Assembly (NCBI RefSeq): GCF_014649875.1
Contig: NZ_BMTW01000003.1
Location: 372,001 to 436,000 of the forward strand
Direction: 5' to 3'
From: Streptomyces rubiginosohelvolus
GTDB taxonomy: Bacteria > Actinomycetota > Actinomycetes > Streptomycetales > Streptomycetaceae
Length of the DNA stretch: 64,000 bases
The notes beneath the pieces were generated by a model that was given only the letters and a program-made list of their open reading frames with translations, was not told the origin of the DNA and made no database searches. A program made the position numbers and the translations under genes. Of the stretch, positions 42,524 through 51,451 are shown piece after piece (position 1 is the first letter of the stretch; every line of letters begins with the position of its first letter).

Positions 42524-44452
42524 CTACTTGTTGACCACGCTCAGCGGGAGCAGCTTCTTGCCCGTCGGGCCGATCTGGATGTCCAGGTCGAGCTGCGGGC
42601 AGACGCCGCAGTCGAAGCAGGGGGTCCAGCGGCAGTCCTCGACCTCGGTCTCGTCGAGGGCGTCCTGCCAGTCCTCCCAGAGCCAGTCCTTGTCCAGGCC
42701 GGAGTCGAGGTGGTCCCAGGGCAGGACCTCCTCGTAGGTGCGCTCGCGGGTGGTGTACCAGTCGACGTCGACACCGAACTCGGGGAGCGTCTTCTCGGCG
42801 CAGTTCATCCAGAGGTCGTAGCTGAAGTGCTCGCGCCAGCCGTCGAAGCGGCCGCCGGACTCGTAGACCGCGCGGATGACGGAGCCGACGCGGCGGTCGC
42901 CGCGCGAGAGGAGGCCCTCGACGATGCCGGGCTTGCCGTCGTGGTAGCGGAAGCCGATGGAGCGGCCGTACTTCTTGTCGCCCCGGATCTTGTCGCGGAG
43001 CTTCTTCAGCCGGGCGTCGGTGTCCTCGGCGCTGAGCTGCGGGGCCCACTGGAAGGGGGTGTGCGGCTTGGGCACGAACCCGCCGATGGAGACGGTGCAG
43101 CGGATGTCGTTCTGGCCGGAGACCTCGCGGCCCTTGGCGATGACGTTGACCGCCATGTCGCCGATCTGGAGGACGTCCTCGTCGGTCTCGGTGGGCAGGC
43201 CGCACATGAAGTACAGCTTCACCTGACGCCAGCCGTTGCCGTACGCGGTGGCGACCGTACGGATCAGGTCCTCCTCCGAGACCATCTTGTTGATGACCTT
43301 GCGCATGCGCTCGGAGCCGCCCTCGGGGGCGAAGGTGAGGCCGGAGCGGCGCCCGTTGCGGGTCAGCTCGTTGGCCAGGTCCACGTTGAACGCGTCGACG
43401 CGGGTGGAGGGCAGCGAGAGGCCGATCTTGTCCTCGGTGTAGCGGTCGGCGAGGCCCTTGGCGATGTCGCCGATCTCGCTGTGGTCGGCGGAGGAGAGCG
43501 AGAGGAGGCCGACCTCCTCGAAGCCGGTCGCCTTGAGACCCTTGTCGACCATTTCGCCGATGCCGGTGATGCTTCGCTCCCGCACGGGGCGCGTGATCAT
43601 GCCGGCCTGGCAGAAACGGCAGCCGCGGGTGCAGCCGCGGAAGATCTCGACGGACATCCGCTCGTGCACGGTCTCCGCGAGCGGGACGAGGGGCTGCTTG
43701 GGGTAGGGCCACTCGTCGAGGTCCATCACCGTGTGCTTGGAGACCCGCCACGGCACACCGGACCGGTTGGGCACGACGCGGCCGATGCGGCCGTCGGGGA
43801 GGTACTCGACGTCGTAGAAGCGCGGGACGTAGACGCCGCCGGTCTTCGAGAGCCGGAAGAGCACCTCGTCGCGGCCGCCGGGGCGGCCCTCGGCCTTCCA
43901 GGCGCGGATGATCTCGGTGATCTCCAGGACGGCCTGCTCGCCGTCGCCGACGACCGCGCAGTCGATGAAGTCCGCGATCGGCTCGGGGTTGAAGGCCGCG
44001 TGGCCGCCCGCGAGGACGATCGGGTGGTCCACCGTGCGGTCCTTGGACTCCAGCGGGATGCCCGCCAGGTCCAGGGCGGTGAGCATGTTGGTGTAGCCGA
44101 GCTCGGTGGAGAAGCTGAGCCCGAAGACGTCGAACGCGCCGACGGGGCGGTGGCTGTCCACGGTGAACTGGGGCACGTCGTGCTCGCGCATCAGCTCTTC
44201 GAGGTCCGGCCAGACGCTGTACGTGCGCTCGGCGAGGACGCCCTCGCGCTCGTTCAGTACCTCGTAGAGGATCATGACGCCCTGGTTGGGGAGCCCGACC
44301 TCGTAGGCGTCGGGGTACATCAGGGTCCAGCGGACGTCACAGCTGTCCCAGTCCTTGACGGTGGAGTTCAGCTCACCGCCGACGTACTGGATGGGCTTCT
44401 GCACATGCGGGAGCAGAGCTTCGAGCTGTGGGAAGACCGATGCGGCAGACAT
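42524..44452 (-). CDS. TIGR03960-type B12-binding radical-SAM protein
   Basis: The 642-aa protein has a B12-binding-like N-terminal domain (ALDLAGIPLESKDR, LAGGHAAFNPEP) and a radical-SAM domain with CTRGCRFCQAG around residue 290, binding the [4Fe-4S] cluster through CxxxCxxC. The C-terminus has extra cysteines (CRWTPCFDCGVCPQ). It is the usual partner of TIGR03936 proteins. The reaction is not established from sequence. The ATG at 44452 gives the normal N-terminus. It is transcribed in the same direction as the upstream CYTH-CHAD gene, 52 bases away. Confidence 0.88.
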   Translation of the reverse strand: MSAASVFPQLEALLPHVQKPIQYVGGELNSTVKDWDSCDVRWTLMYPDAYEVGLPNQGVMILYEVLNEREGVLAERTYSVWPDLEELMREHDVPQFTVDSHRPVGAFDVFGLSFSTELGYTNMLTALDLAGIPLESKDRTVDHPIVLAGGHAAFNPEPIADFIDCAVVGDGEQAVLEITEIIRAWKAEGRPGGRDEVLFRLSKTGGVYVPRFYDVEYLPDGRIGRVVPNRSGVPWRVSKHTVMDLDEWPYPKQPLVPLAETVHERMSVEIFRGCTRGCRFCQAGMITRPVRERSITGIGEMVDKGLKATGFEEVGLLSLSSADHSEIGDIAKGLADRYTEDKIGLSLPSTRVDAFNVDLANELTRNGRRSGLTFAPEGGSERMRKVINKMVSEEDLIRTVATAYGNGWRQVKLYFMCGLPTETDEDVLQIGDMAVNVIAKGREVSGQNDIRCTVSIGGFVPKPHTPFQWAPQLSAEDTDARLKKLRDKIRGDKKYGRSIGFRYHDGKPGIVEGLLSRGDRRVGSVIRAVYESGGRFDGWREHFSYDLWMNCAEKTLPEFGVDVDWYTTRERTYEEVLPWDHLDSGLDKDWLWEDWQDALDETEVEDCRWTPCFDCGVCPQLDLDIQIGPTGKKLLPLSVVNK

Positions 44453-44504
44453 CTCGCGAACCTTCGTGAGCCGGCAGGGGTGACCATCCAGCGTACCCCG
44501 CGTC

Positions 44505-46031
44505 TCAGTGCTTCAGATCCGCCCGCAGAACGGGGTCCGAGGCGCGGGCCCAGACCTCGGGCAGCTCACGCTCCCGGGCCTCGGCGGCCGCCTCCTCCTG
44601 CCCGTACAGAAGTCCCCAGGTGAACGCGGTCTCCCCCGCCGCGTGCGCCTCGATCGCGAGCACGCGCAGGGCCTCGCGGGCGACGACGCTGTCCTGGTGG
44701 TCGCCGAGGACGGTCTGCACGGCCTTCACCCGCTTCGCGAACCGCTTGGCGGGCTTTCCGAGCGCGGGGCGGGCCGACTCGCCCGCGTACCGGGCGCGCT
44801 TGGCGGCCTTGCGGGCCTCGTGCATCGCGGTGTCCCGCTCGGGGCCCGGCGGGTGCTCCAGGGCGTGGTCCATGCGGCGCGCGAGCTTCTCGTAGTCCTT
44901 GAGGACGGCCCGGGGCAGGGCCTTGCCCGGTGCCTTTCCGGCGGCCGGGCGCAGGGGCGGTTCGGCGCTCAGGGTGTCGAGGGCCTCCAGGAGGTCGAGA
45001 TACCGCTGCCCGTCGAGTACGTCGATGATCCTGCGGCGCGATCCGGTGCGGCGGGCGGCCGACCAGGCGCGGAGCCGGCCGCGCACCGGGCCGAGGGCCA
45101 GGGTGGCGGGCAGGGCCTCGACGCGGGAGCCGATGCGCTCGTCCAGGACTTCCTGGTCGCGGTCGAGGCCCAGTTCGGCGGCCAGCCACTTGAGCTCCGC
45201 GCCGAGGGGGTCGGTGACCTCGCGGTCGAGGATCTTGCGGTGGGTCTTGAAGGTGCTGCGCAGCCGGCGGGTGGCGACGCGCATCTTGTGCACCGAGTCG
45301 GGCAGGTCGCGGCGGACGGCGGGGTCGAGGCGGACGATCGTGGCGATCTGCTTGCGTACGTAGGCGAGGACGTGGTCGCCCGCCGTCCGCGGCGCGTCCT
45401 CCTCCTGCTCGTCGCCGTCCCGTCGGGGGGTCGTCTCCGCCAGCGCCCTGGCGAGCTTCGAGGAGGATGCCGCGGGGCGCACCCCGGCCTTGCGGAGCCG
45501 CTTCTCCACGGCGTCCAGGACAGCCGGGTCGCCGTCGTCGGCCAGCTCGACCTCGATCTCGGTCCAGGCGGCGCTGGTGCCGCTCCCCTCCCCCGCGAGC
45601 CGCTCCGCGAGCACCGTGTCGACGCTGACCTCGGCGAGGAGCGTGCCGTCGTCGGACAGCAGGTGGTGGACGTCCCGCGAGGAGAGCAGCCGGACGACGG
45701 GGGCGATCTCCGCGTTACGGACCCGGGAGCGCAGGAGAGCGGCCAGCGAGGGCGGCAGGGTGTCGGAGAGCGGTTCGTGGATCTCGTCCCGGACGCCGAG
45801 CGCGACGGGGAATTTCACGTGCCAGCCCTCGTCGTCCCCGCCGGTCCTGCGGCGCAGGGTGAGGGAGTCGGCCGCCAGGCGGAGGTCGGCGGTGTCCCAG
45901 TAGACGGCGTCGAGCTCGGTCCGGCCGCGCGGGGCGACCCGGCCGACCCCGGCCGCCCGCGTCAGGTCGGGCAGCCGGGTGTCTTCGGTGGCTTCGTACT
46001 TCCGCTCGATCTCGCGTTTGGTGTCCGCCAT
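44505..46031 (-). CDS. CYTH and CHAD domain protein
   Basis: The 508-aa protein has an N-terminal CYTH (triphosphate tunnel) domain beginning REIERKYEA, the ExExK signature, with RGRTELDAVYWDT and LTLRRRTGG. A CHAD helical domain of conserved histidines and basic residues runs from about residue 230 (VHKMRVATRRLRSTFKTH, HEARKAAKRARYAGE, LGDHQDSVVAREAL). CYTH domains act on triphosphate or polyphosphate; CHAD domains bind polyphosphate. A polyphosphate role is inferred from the family. It starts 30 bases after the rodA stop and lies at the end of the mre operon. Confidence 0.9.
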   Translation of the reverse strand: MADTKREIERKYEATEDTRLPDLTRAAGVGRVAPRGRTELDAVYWDTADLRLAADSLTLRRRTGGDDEGWHVKFPVALGVRDEIHEPLSDTLPPSLAALLRSRVRNAEIAPVVRLLSSRDVHHLLSDDGTLLAEVSVDTVLAERLAGEGSGTSAAWTEIEVELADDGDPAVLDAVEKRLRKAGVRPAASSSKLARALAETTPRRDGDEQEEDAPRTAGDHVLAYVRKQIATIVRLDPAVRRDLPDSVHKMRVATRRLRSTFKTHRKILDREVTDPLGAELKWLAAELGLDRDQEVLDERIGSRVEALPATLALGPVRGRLRAWSAARRTGSRRRIIDVLDGQRYLDLLEALDTLSAEPPLRPAAGKAPGKALPRAVLKDYEKLARRMDHALEHPPGPERDTAMHEARKAAKRARYAGESARPALGKPAKRFAKRVKAVQTVLGDHQDSVVAREALRVLAIEAHAAGETAFTWGLLYGQEEAAAEARERELPEVWARASDPVLRADLKH

Positions 46032-46061
46032 GTAAGGACACCTACCCGCGACCGTCCGGGT

Positions 46062-47255
46062 TCAGGCGGACATCGGCCGTTGCACCCTGATGGACTGGAG
46101 CAGACCGACCGCCACCCAGACGGCGAACATCGAGGATCCTCCGTAGGAGACGAAGGGCAGCGGCAGTCCGGCGACCGGCATGATGCCGAGCGTCATGCCG
46201 ATGTTCTCGAAGGACTGGAAGGCGAACCAGGCGATGATCCCGGCGGCGACGACCGTGCCGTACAGCTCGGTGGTCTCGCGGGCGATCCGGCAGGCGCGCC
46301 ACAGGACGACGCCCAGGAGCACGATGATCAGTCCCGCGCCGAGGAAGCCCAGCTCCTCGCCGGCCACGGTGAAGACGAAGTCGGTCTGCTGCTCGGGCAC
46401 GAACTGACCGGTGGTCTGGGTGCCTTCGAAGAGTCCGGTGCCGGTGAGTCCGCCGGAGCCGATCGCGATGCGGGCCTGGTTGGTGTTGTAGCCGACGCCG
46501 GCCGGGTCGAGCGCGGGGTTGGCGAAGGCGGCGAACCGGGCGATCTGGTAGTCGTCGAGCAGGCCGAGCTGCCAGATGGCGACGGCCCCGCCCGCGCCCG
46601 CGCCGATGAGGCCGAAGACCCAGCGGTTGGAGGCGCCGGAGGCCAGCAGGACGCCGAGGACGATGACGGCCATGACCATCACCGAGCCGAGGTCCGGCAT
46701 CAGCATGACGATGGCCATCGGGACCGCCGCGAGGCCCAGCGCCTTGGCGACGGTGCGGTGGTCGGGGTGGGCCTGGTCGCCCGCGTCGACGCGGGCGGCC
46801 AGCAGCATCGCCATCACGAGAATGATGGTGATCTTGGTGAACTCGGAGGGCTGGATCGAGAAGCCCGCGGGCAGCTTGATCCAGGCGTGCGCGCCGTTGA
46901 CCGTGGTGCCGAGCGGGGTGAGGACCGCGAGGACCAGCAGCACCGAGATGCCGTAGAGGATCGGCACGGCCCCGCGCAGGGTGCGGTGGCCGAGCCAGAT
47001 CGTGCCGATCATCAGGGCGAGACCGATGCCGGTGTTGAGGGCGTGCCGCAGGAGGAAGAAGTACGGGTCGCCCTGGGTGAGGTGGTCGCGGTTGCGGGTC
47101 GCGGACCACACGAGGAGCGAGCCGAGGAACGAGAGCGCGAGCGCGGCCCCGAGCAGCGGCCAGTCCAGCCGCCGCACGAGGGAGTCGCGGGCCGTCAGCT
47201 TGGCCCAGGAGCCCTGGTCGGGGGTGTACCGGGAGACGGAGAATCCACCTGCCAT
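46062..47255 (-). CDS. rodA: Rod-shape protein RodA, SEDS peptidoglycan polymerase
   Basis: RodA polymerises glycan strands together with a class B PBP. The 397-aa protein has about ten helices and the SEDS signatures SIQPSEFTKI (about residue 140), NTNQARIAIGSGGLTG, VAGEELGF and the terminal GLPLPFVSYGGSSM. Its ATG overlaps the mrdA stop by one base (TAATG), so the pair is translationally coupled. In Streptomyces, the mre cluster proteins act in spore-wall synthesis rather than vegetative growth. Confidence 0.95.
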   Translation of the reverse strand: MAGGFSVSRYTPDQGSWAKLTARDSLVRRLDWPLLGAALALSFLGSLLVWSATRNRDHLTQGDPYFFLLRHALNTGIGLALMIGTIWLGHRTLRGAVPILYGISVLLVLAVLTPLGTTVNGAHAWIKLPAGFSIQPSEFTKITIILVMAMLLAARVDAGDQAHPDHRTVAKALGLAAVPMAIVMLMPDLGSVMVMAVIVLGVLLASGASNRWVFGLIGAGAGGAVAIWQLGLLDDYQIARFAAFANPALDPAGVGYNTNQARIAIGSGGLTGTGLFEGTQTTGQFVPEQQTDFVFTVAGEELGFLGAGLIIVLLGVVLWRACRIARETTELYGTVVAAGIIAWFAFQSFENIGMTLGIMPVAGLPLPFVSYGGSSMFAVWVAVGLLQSIRVQRPMSA

Positions 47256-49477
47256 TACGGCTGCCTCCCCGTGGACGCGGGCGATCCGGTGAGTCCGGGC
47301 TGGCCTCCGGGCGGCAGGGGCAACTGGGGTTCCTGTCCCCCCGGCTGCTCCTCGGGCGTGACCGGGGTCGGGTCGTAGGGCTTGACCTTCGGCGCGGGGA
47401 TCGAGCCGTCGGGCTGGACCTTCGGCAGCGCCTTCTGGGGCTCGGGCAGCAGGGCCCTCTTCTTGTCCTGGTTGCCGGCGGAGTCCAGGCCGTAGAGCGC
47501 GTCGTAGATCTTGCGGACGGCGGGCCCGGCGGAGCCGGAGCCGGTGCCGCCCTGGGAGATCGTCATGACGATGGTGTAGTCGTCGGTGTAGGTCGCGAAC
47601 CAGCCGGTGGTCTGCTTGCCGTACACCTGGGCGGTGCCGGTCTTGGCGCGCATCGGGATCTTGTCCTGCGGCCAGCCGCCGAACCGCCAGGCGGCGGTGC
47701 CGCCCGGCTCGACCACCGAACGCAGCCCCTTGTCGAGGTCCTTGATGGTCTGGGCGTTGACCGGGAGCTTCCCGCTGACCTTGGGCTTGATCTCCTGGAC
47801 GCTCTTGCCGTCGGGGCTGATCACGGCCTTGCCGACGGTGGGCTCGTGGAGGGTGCCGCCGTTGCTGATGGCGGCGTAGGCGGTGGCCATCTGGATGGGA
47901 GTGACGAGGACGTCGCCCTGGCCGATCGAGTAGTTGATGCTGTCGTAGGCCTTGAGCTGGTTGCCTTCGAGGCAGCTCTCGTACGCGATCTGCTGGACGT
48001 AGGTGCCGCCCTTCTTGCCCTCCTTGCACCAGGCGTCCTTGTTGGCCTCCCAGAAGTCCTGCTTCCACTGGCGGTCCGGGATGCGGCCCTTGACCTCGTT
48101 GGGCAGGTCGATGCCGGTCTCGGAGCCGAGCCCGAAGTCACGGGCGGTCGTGTAGAACCAGTTCTTGGCGTCCTTCTTGGGCTTTATGCCGCCGTCCTTC
48201 ACCCACTCCTCGTGGCCGAGGCGGTAGAAGACGGTGTTGCAGGAGTACTTGAGCGCGTCCCCGAGGGTGATGGGCCCGTGGCCCTGGGACTCGAAGTTCG
48301 CGAAGGTCTGGTTGCCCAGGCTGTAGGAGCTGCTGCACTCGTAGCGGTCGTTGAAGGCGTGGCCGCCGCGCACGGCGGCGCTGGCCGAGACCACCTTGAA
48401 GATCGAGCCGGCCGGGGCCTGGCCCTGGATGCCCCGGTTGAGCAGCGGGTAGTTGGACTTCTTGCTGGTGAGCTTGGCGTACTGCTTGCCGGAGATGCCG
48501 CCGACCCAGTCGTTGGGGTCGTAGTCGGGCTGGGAGGCCATCGACACGATGCGGCCGGTCTTCGACTCCATGACGACGACGGCGCCGGAGTCGGCCTCGT
48601 ACTTCCGGCCGGTGATCTTGTCGGTCTCGCCGCGGACGGTCTTCATCGCCTGGGCGAGCTCGTACTCGGCGACCGCCTGGACGCGGGCGTCGAGGCTGGT
48701 GACGAGGGTGGAACCGGCCACCGCCGGGTCGTTCTCCGCCTCGCCCATGACGCGGCCGAGGTTGTCGACCTCGTAGCGGGTGACGCCCGCCTTGCCGCGC
48801 AGCTCCTTGTCGTAGGTGCGCTCGATCCCGGACCGGCCGACCTGGTCGGAGCGCAGGTAGGGCGACGGGCCGTCCTGCGCCTTCTGGATCTCGTCGTCGG
48901 TGACGGGTGACAGATAGCCGAGCACCTGTGCGGTCCGCGCCTTGCCGGGGGCGGCGTAGCGGCGTACGGCGGTGGGTTCGGCGGTGATGCCGGGGAAGTC
49001 CTCGGCGCGCTCACGGATCTGGAGGGCCTGCTGGGTGGTGGCCTCGTCGGTGACCGGGATCGGCTGGTAGGGCGAGCCGTTCCAGCAGGGCTGGGGGGTC
49101 TTGGAGTCGCAGAGGCGGACCTTGTCCCGGACGTCCTGGACCTTCATGTCGAGGACGTCGGCGAGACGGGTGAGGACGCCGACACCGTCGTCCTTCATCT
49201 TCAGCAGGTCGGTGCGGCTGGCGGAGACGACGAGACGGGTCTCGTTGTCGGCGAGCGGTACGCCGCGGGCGTCGAGGATCGAGCCGCGCACGGCGGGCTG
49301 GACGACCTGCTGCACCCCGTTGCCCGCGGCTTCGGCGGTGTACTCGTCGCCGTTGCGGATCTGGAGGTACCAGAGGCGGCCGCCGAGGGTGAGCAGCAGC
49401 GAGAAGACGAGGACCTGGATGACGATGAGCCGGATCTGGACCCGCTGGGTCCGCCCGGTCTCGGGAATGTTGCTCAC
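47255..49477 (-). CDS. mrdA: Penicillin-binding protein 2
   Basis: PBP2 is the transpeptidase partner of RodA. The 740-aa protein has one N-terminal membrane helix (IRLIVIQVLVFSLLLTLGG), the dimerisation domain, and the transpeptidase domain with SIFK (about residue 357), a Ser-x-Asn motif region (LKYSCNTVF) and RAKTGTAQVY (about 612). A Pro/Gln/Gly-rich tail of about 70 residues extends beyond the catalytic domain, longer than in enterobacterial PBP2. It lies between mreD and rodA. Confidence 0.95.
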   Translation of the reverse strand: MSNIPETGRTQRVQIRLIVIQVLVFSLLLTLGGRLWYLQIRNGDEYTAEAAGNGVQQVVQPAVRGSILDARGVPLADNETRLVVSASRTDLLKMKDDGVGVLTRLADVLDMKVQDVRDKVRLCDSKTPQPCWNGSPYQPIPVTDEATTQQALQIRERAEDFPGITAEPTAVRRYAAPGKARTAQVLGYLSPVTDDEIQKAQDGPSPYLRSDQVGRSGIERTYDKELRGKAGVTRYEVDNLGRVMGEAENDPAVAGSTLVTSLDARVQAVAEYELAQAMKTVRGETDKITGRKYEADSGAVVVMESKTGRIVSMASQPDYDPNDWVGGISGKQYAKLTSKKSNYPLLNRGIQGQAPAGSIFKVVSASAAVRGGHAFNDRYECSSSYSLGNQTFANFESQGHGPITLGDALKYSCNTVFYRLGHEEWVKDGGIKPKKDAKNWFYTTARDFGLGSETGIDLPNEVKGRIPDRQWKQDFWEANKDAWCKEGKKGGTYVQQIAYESCLEGNQLKAYDSINYSIGQGDVLVTPIQMATAYAAISNGGTLHEPTVGKAVISPDGKSVQEIKPKVSGKLPVNAQTIKDLDKGLRSVVEPGGTAAWRFGGWPQDKIPMRAKTGTAQVYGKQTTGWFATYTDDYTIVMTISQGGTGSGSAGPAVRKIYDALYGLDSAGNQDKKRALLPEPQKALPKVQPDGSIPAPKVKPYDPTPVTPEEQPGGQEPQLPLPPGGQPGLTGSPASTGRQP

Positions 49478-49538
49478 GGGGTGCCCCCGGTCGTGGTCCG
49501 GCTGGGGGTACGGGGGCCGTCCCCCGGGAAACGCTGCC

Positions 49539-50204
49539 TCACAGGCGCTTGACCCCCTTGATCCTGCCCGCGCGGGAGGCCCGGTTGCGGGCGGCCTTGG
49601 CCCGCAGGCCGCCGCGCTGGTTGCCGATCCGCAGACCGGTGCCCGAGGCGAGCCAGCCGGCGGCGACGTCGTTGCCCCCGGAGGAGGCCTCGGCGAGCGG
49701 GTCGTTCTCGGTGCGTCTGGCCAGCGCCATGATGAGCGGCACCGTGAAGGGCGCCAGCAGCAGGTCGTAGATCACTGCCGTGAACAGCAGGCTGCCGAGG
49801 CCGACATGGCGGGCGGCGGTGTCGCCGACGAGCGCGCCGACGCCCGCGTACAGCAGGGTCGAGCCGATCGCGGCGGCCACGACCGCGGCCATCGGGGCGA
49901 AGGCCGACTTCAGCTGCCCGTTCTCCGGGCGGATCATGCCCGCGAGGTAGCCGATGACGCAGAGCACCAGGGCGTAACGTCCGGCGGCGTGGTCGGCGGG
50001 CGGCGCGAGGTCCGCGAGGAGGCCCGCGCCGAAGCCGATGAGAGCGCCGCTGACCGGGCCGTACACGAAGGCGAGTCCGAGGACGGTGAGGAGCAGCAGG
50101 TCCGGGACGGCGCCGGGGAGCTGGAGGCGGGCGAGGACGGAGACCTGGATGACCAGGGCGACCACGACCAGGGCGATGGAGAGCAGGGTCCGGTTGATGC
50201 GCAT
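49539..50204 (-). CDS. mreD: Rod-shape determining protein MreD
   Basis: MreD is a small integral membrane protein linking MreC to the wall synthases. The 221-aa product has five or six predicted helices beginning TLLSIALVVVALVIQVSV, with LLLLTVLGLAFVYGP and YALVLCVIGYLAGM, and a basic C-terminal tail (RAKAARNRASRAGRIKG) longer than in E. coli. It starts five bases after mreC and ends 61 bases before mrdA. Confidence 0.92.
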   Translation of the reverse strand: MRINRTLLSIALVVVALVIQVSVLARLQLPGAVPDLLLLTVLGLAFVYGPVSGALIGFGAGLLADLAPPADHAAGRYALVLCVIGYLAGMIRPENGQLKSAFAPMAAVVAAAIGSTLLYAGVGALVGDTAARHVGLGSLLFTAVIYDLLLAPFTVPLIMALARRTENDPLAEASSGGNDVAAGWLASGTGLRIGNQRGGLRAKAARNRASRAGRIKGVKRL

Positions 50205-50209
50205 GGGGA

Positions 50210-51268
50210 TCAGCCCTGCTCCTGGCCGTCGGCCGCGTTGTCGGGTTGCTGGGCGTCGCCCTGCTGGTTGCCTGCCGCGTCACCGGCGTCGCCGCCGCCC
50301 GGCTTCTCGTTGATGTTGCCGACGACCTTGCCGGAGCCGTCCACCAGGTCGCCGTTGGGCTGGACCGTGACGGTGACCGTGGGGGTCGGCTTCGGCTTCG
50401 TCTTGACGGGCTGTTTGGGCAGGACCGTGTCGCGCGGGTCCTGGCGGGGGGCCTGGACGACGACGCCGACGATGTCGAGCTTGGTGAACCCGACGTACGG
50501 CTTCACATAGACGGTGCGGGTCAGTGCGCCGCCGGACGGGTCGACGCGGACGACCTCGCCGACCGGGACGCCGGGCACGAAGGGCTTGTCCTTGCTGGAG
50601 CCGAAGGTCACCAGCCGGTCGCCGGCCTTCACCTTGGCCTTGCCGTTGAGGAACTGCACCGACAGCGGGCGCGAGCCCTGGCCGGTGGCGAAGCCGAGCT
50701 CGTCGGTCTTCTCCATCCGGGTGCCGACGGTGAAGTCGGGGTCGTTGGCGAGCAGGACCGTCGCGGTGCTCGGGCCGACGGTGGTGACCCGGCCGACCAG
50801 CCCTTCCCCGTTGAGGACGGTCATGTCGCGGCGGATACCGTCATCGGACCCGGCGTCGATGGTGACCGTCCAGGAGAAGCCCTGGGCCGCTCCTATGGCG
50901 ATGACCTCGGCACCCTTGATGCCGTACTGTCCGGCGCCCGCGTTCTTCAGCATGGCGTCGAGCTGACGGACCCGGCTGTTGGTGCGGTCGTCGCTGCCGA
51001 GCTTGGCCTTCAGCGCCGCGTTCTCCTTCTCCAGGGTGGAGATCCGGTCGTGCCGGTTGCCGGAGTCCCTGACCGCCCCTATGGCGTTGCCCACCGGGTC
51101 GACCGCTGCCGCGACGCCGTTCTCGACCGGTCCGAAAACGGTGGCCGCGGCCTGCCGCGCGCCGTCGACCGGTGACCCCTCGCCGCCTCGGATATCCACC
51201 GTGATCAGGGCGAATGCGATGGCGATCAAGAGCACCAGGAGCAGCCGGCTCTCTCGTGTGTCCCTCAC
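50210..51268 (-). CDS. mreC: Rod-shape determining protein MreC
   Basis: MreC is a bitopic protein that organises the elongation complex outside the membrane. The 352-aa product has one helix (LLLVLLIAIAFALITVDI), a coiled coil (HDRISTLEKENAALKAKLG), and the beta-domain (IGAAQGFSWTVTIDAGSDDGI, GLVGRVTTVGPSTATV, VTFGSSKDKPFVPGVPVGEV), then a Pro/Gly/Gln-rich tail. The GTG start gives the normal N-terminus. mreB is 183 bases upstream; that gap contains a hairpin and a possible promoter. Confidence 0.94.
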   Translation of the reverse strand: MRDTRESRLLLVLLIAIAFALITVDIRGGEGSPVDGARQAAATVFGPVENGVAAAVDPVGNAIGAVRDSGNRHDRISTLEKENAALKAKLGSDDRTNSRVRQLDAMLKNAGAGQYGIKGAEVIAIGAAQGFSWTVTIDAGSDDGIRRDMTVLNGEGLVGRVTTVGPSTATVLLANDPDFTVGTRMEKTDELGFATGQGSRPLSVQFLNGKAKVKAGDRLVTFGSSKDKPFVPGVPVGEVVRVDPSGGALTRTVYVKPYVGFTKLDIVGVVVQAPRQDPRDTVLPKQPVKTKPKPTPTVTVTVQPNGDLVDGSGKVVGNINEKPGGGDAGDAAGNQQGDAQQPDNAADGQEQG

Positions 51269-51372
51269 GTGCGGCGGCCGTGCCTTCCTCGTCGGAATAT
51301 TCGTGCCTGTATACGTCTCCGTACGGGGTACCGGTCGGGTGTGTCCCCGCTCCAGTACGCGTACAGCAACGA

Positions 51373-51382
51373 TCTATATCAA
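51373..51382 (-). promoter_or_regulatory. AT-rich promoter-like site upstream of mreC
   Basis: On the minus strand the sequence reads TTGATATAGA, an AT-rich island in GC-rich DNA about 105 bases before the mreC GTG. It includes TATAGA, a fair -10 match, just after the intercistronic hairpin. A promoter here would let mreCD-mrdA-rodA be expressed apart from mreB. Confidence 0.35.
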
Positions 51383-51423
51383 CGATCCGGCGACCGGAGC
51401 GGGTTCGTCCGCTCGCCGGATCG
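51383..51423. terminator. Hairpin between mreB and mreC
   Basis: CGATCCGGCGA (51383-51393) and TCGCCGGATCG (51413-51423) form an 11-bp stem, with an inner CGGA/TCCG stem. It starts 28 bases past the mreB stop and could partly terminate the mre transcript, giving more MreB than MreC. Confidence 0.6.
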
Positions 51424-51451
51424 GGTGTGTCCCGGGGAATCCACGCTCCGT

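Noticed and set aside
36793..42534. A 1913-codon open frame on the plus strand antisense to rne and its neighbours
   Set aside because: It is a third-position shadow of very GC-rich minus-strand genes. The translation is Gly/Val/Leu/Ala repeats without domains, and rne on the other strand has clear catalytic motifs.
47256..48068. Apparent 270-residue extension of RodA
   Set aside because: It is mrdA read in the wrong frame. RodA starts at the TAATG overlap.
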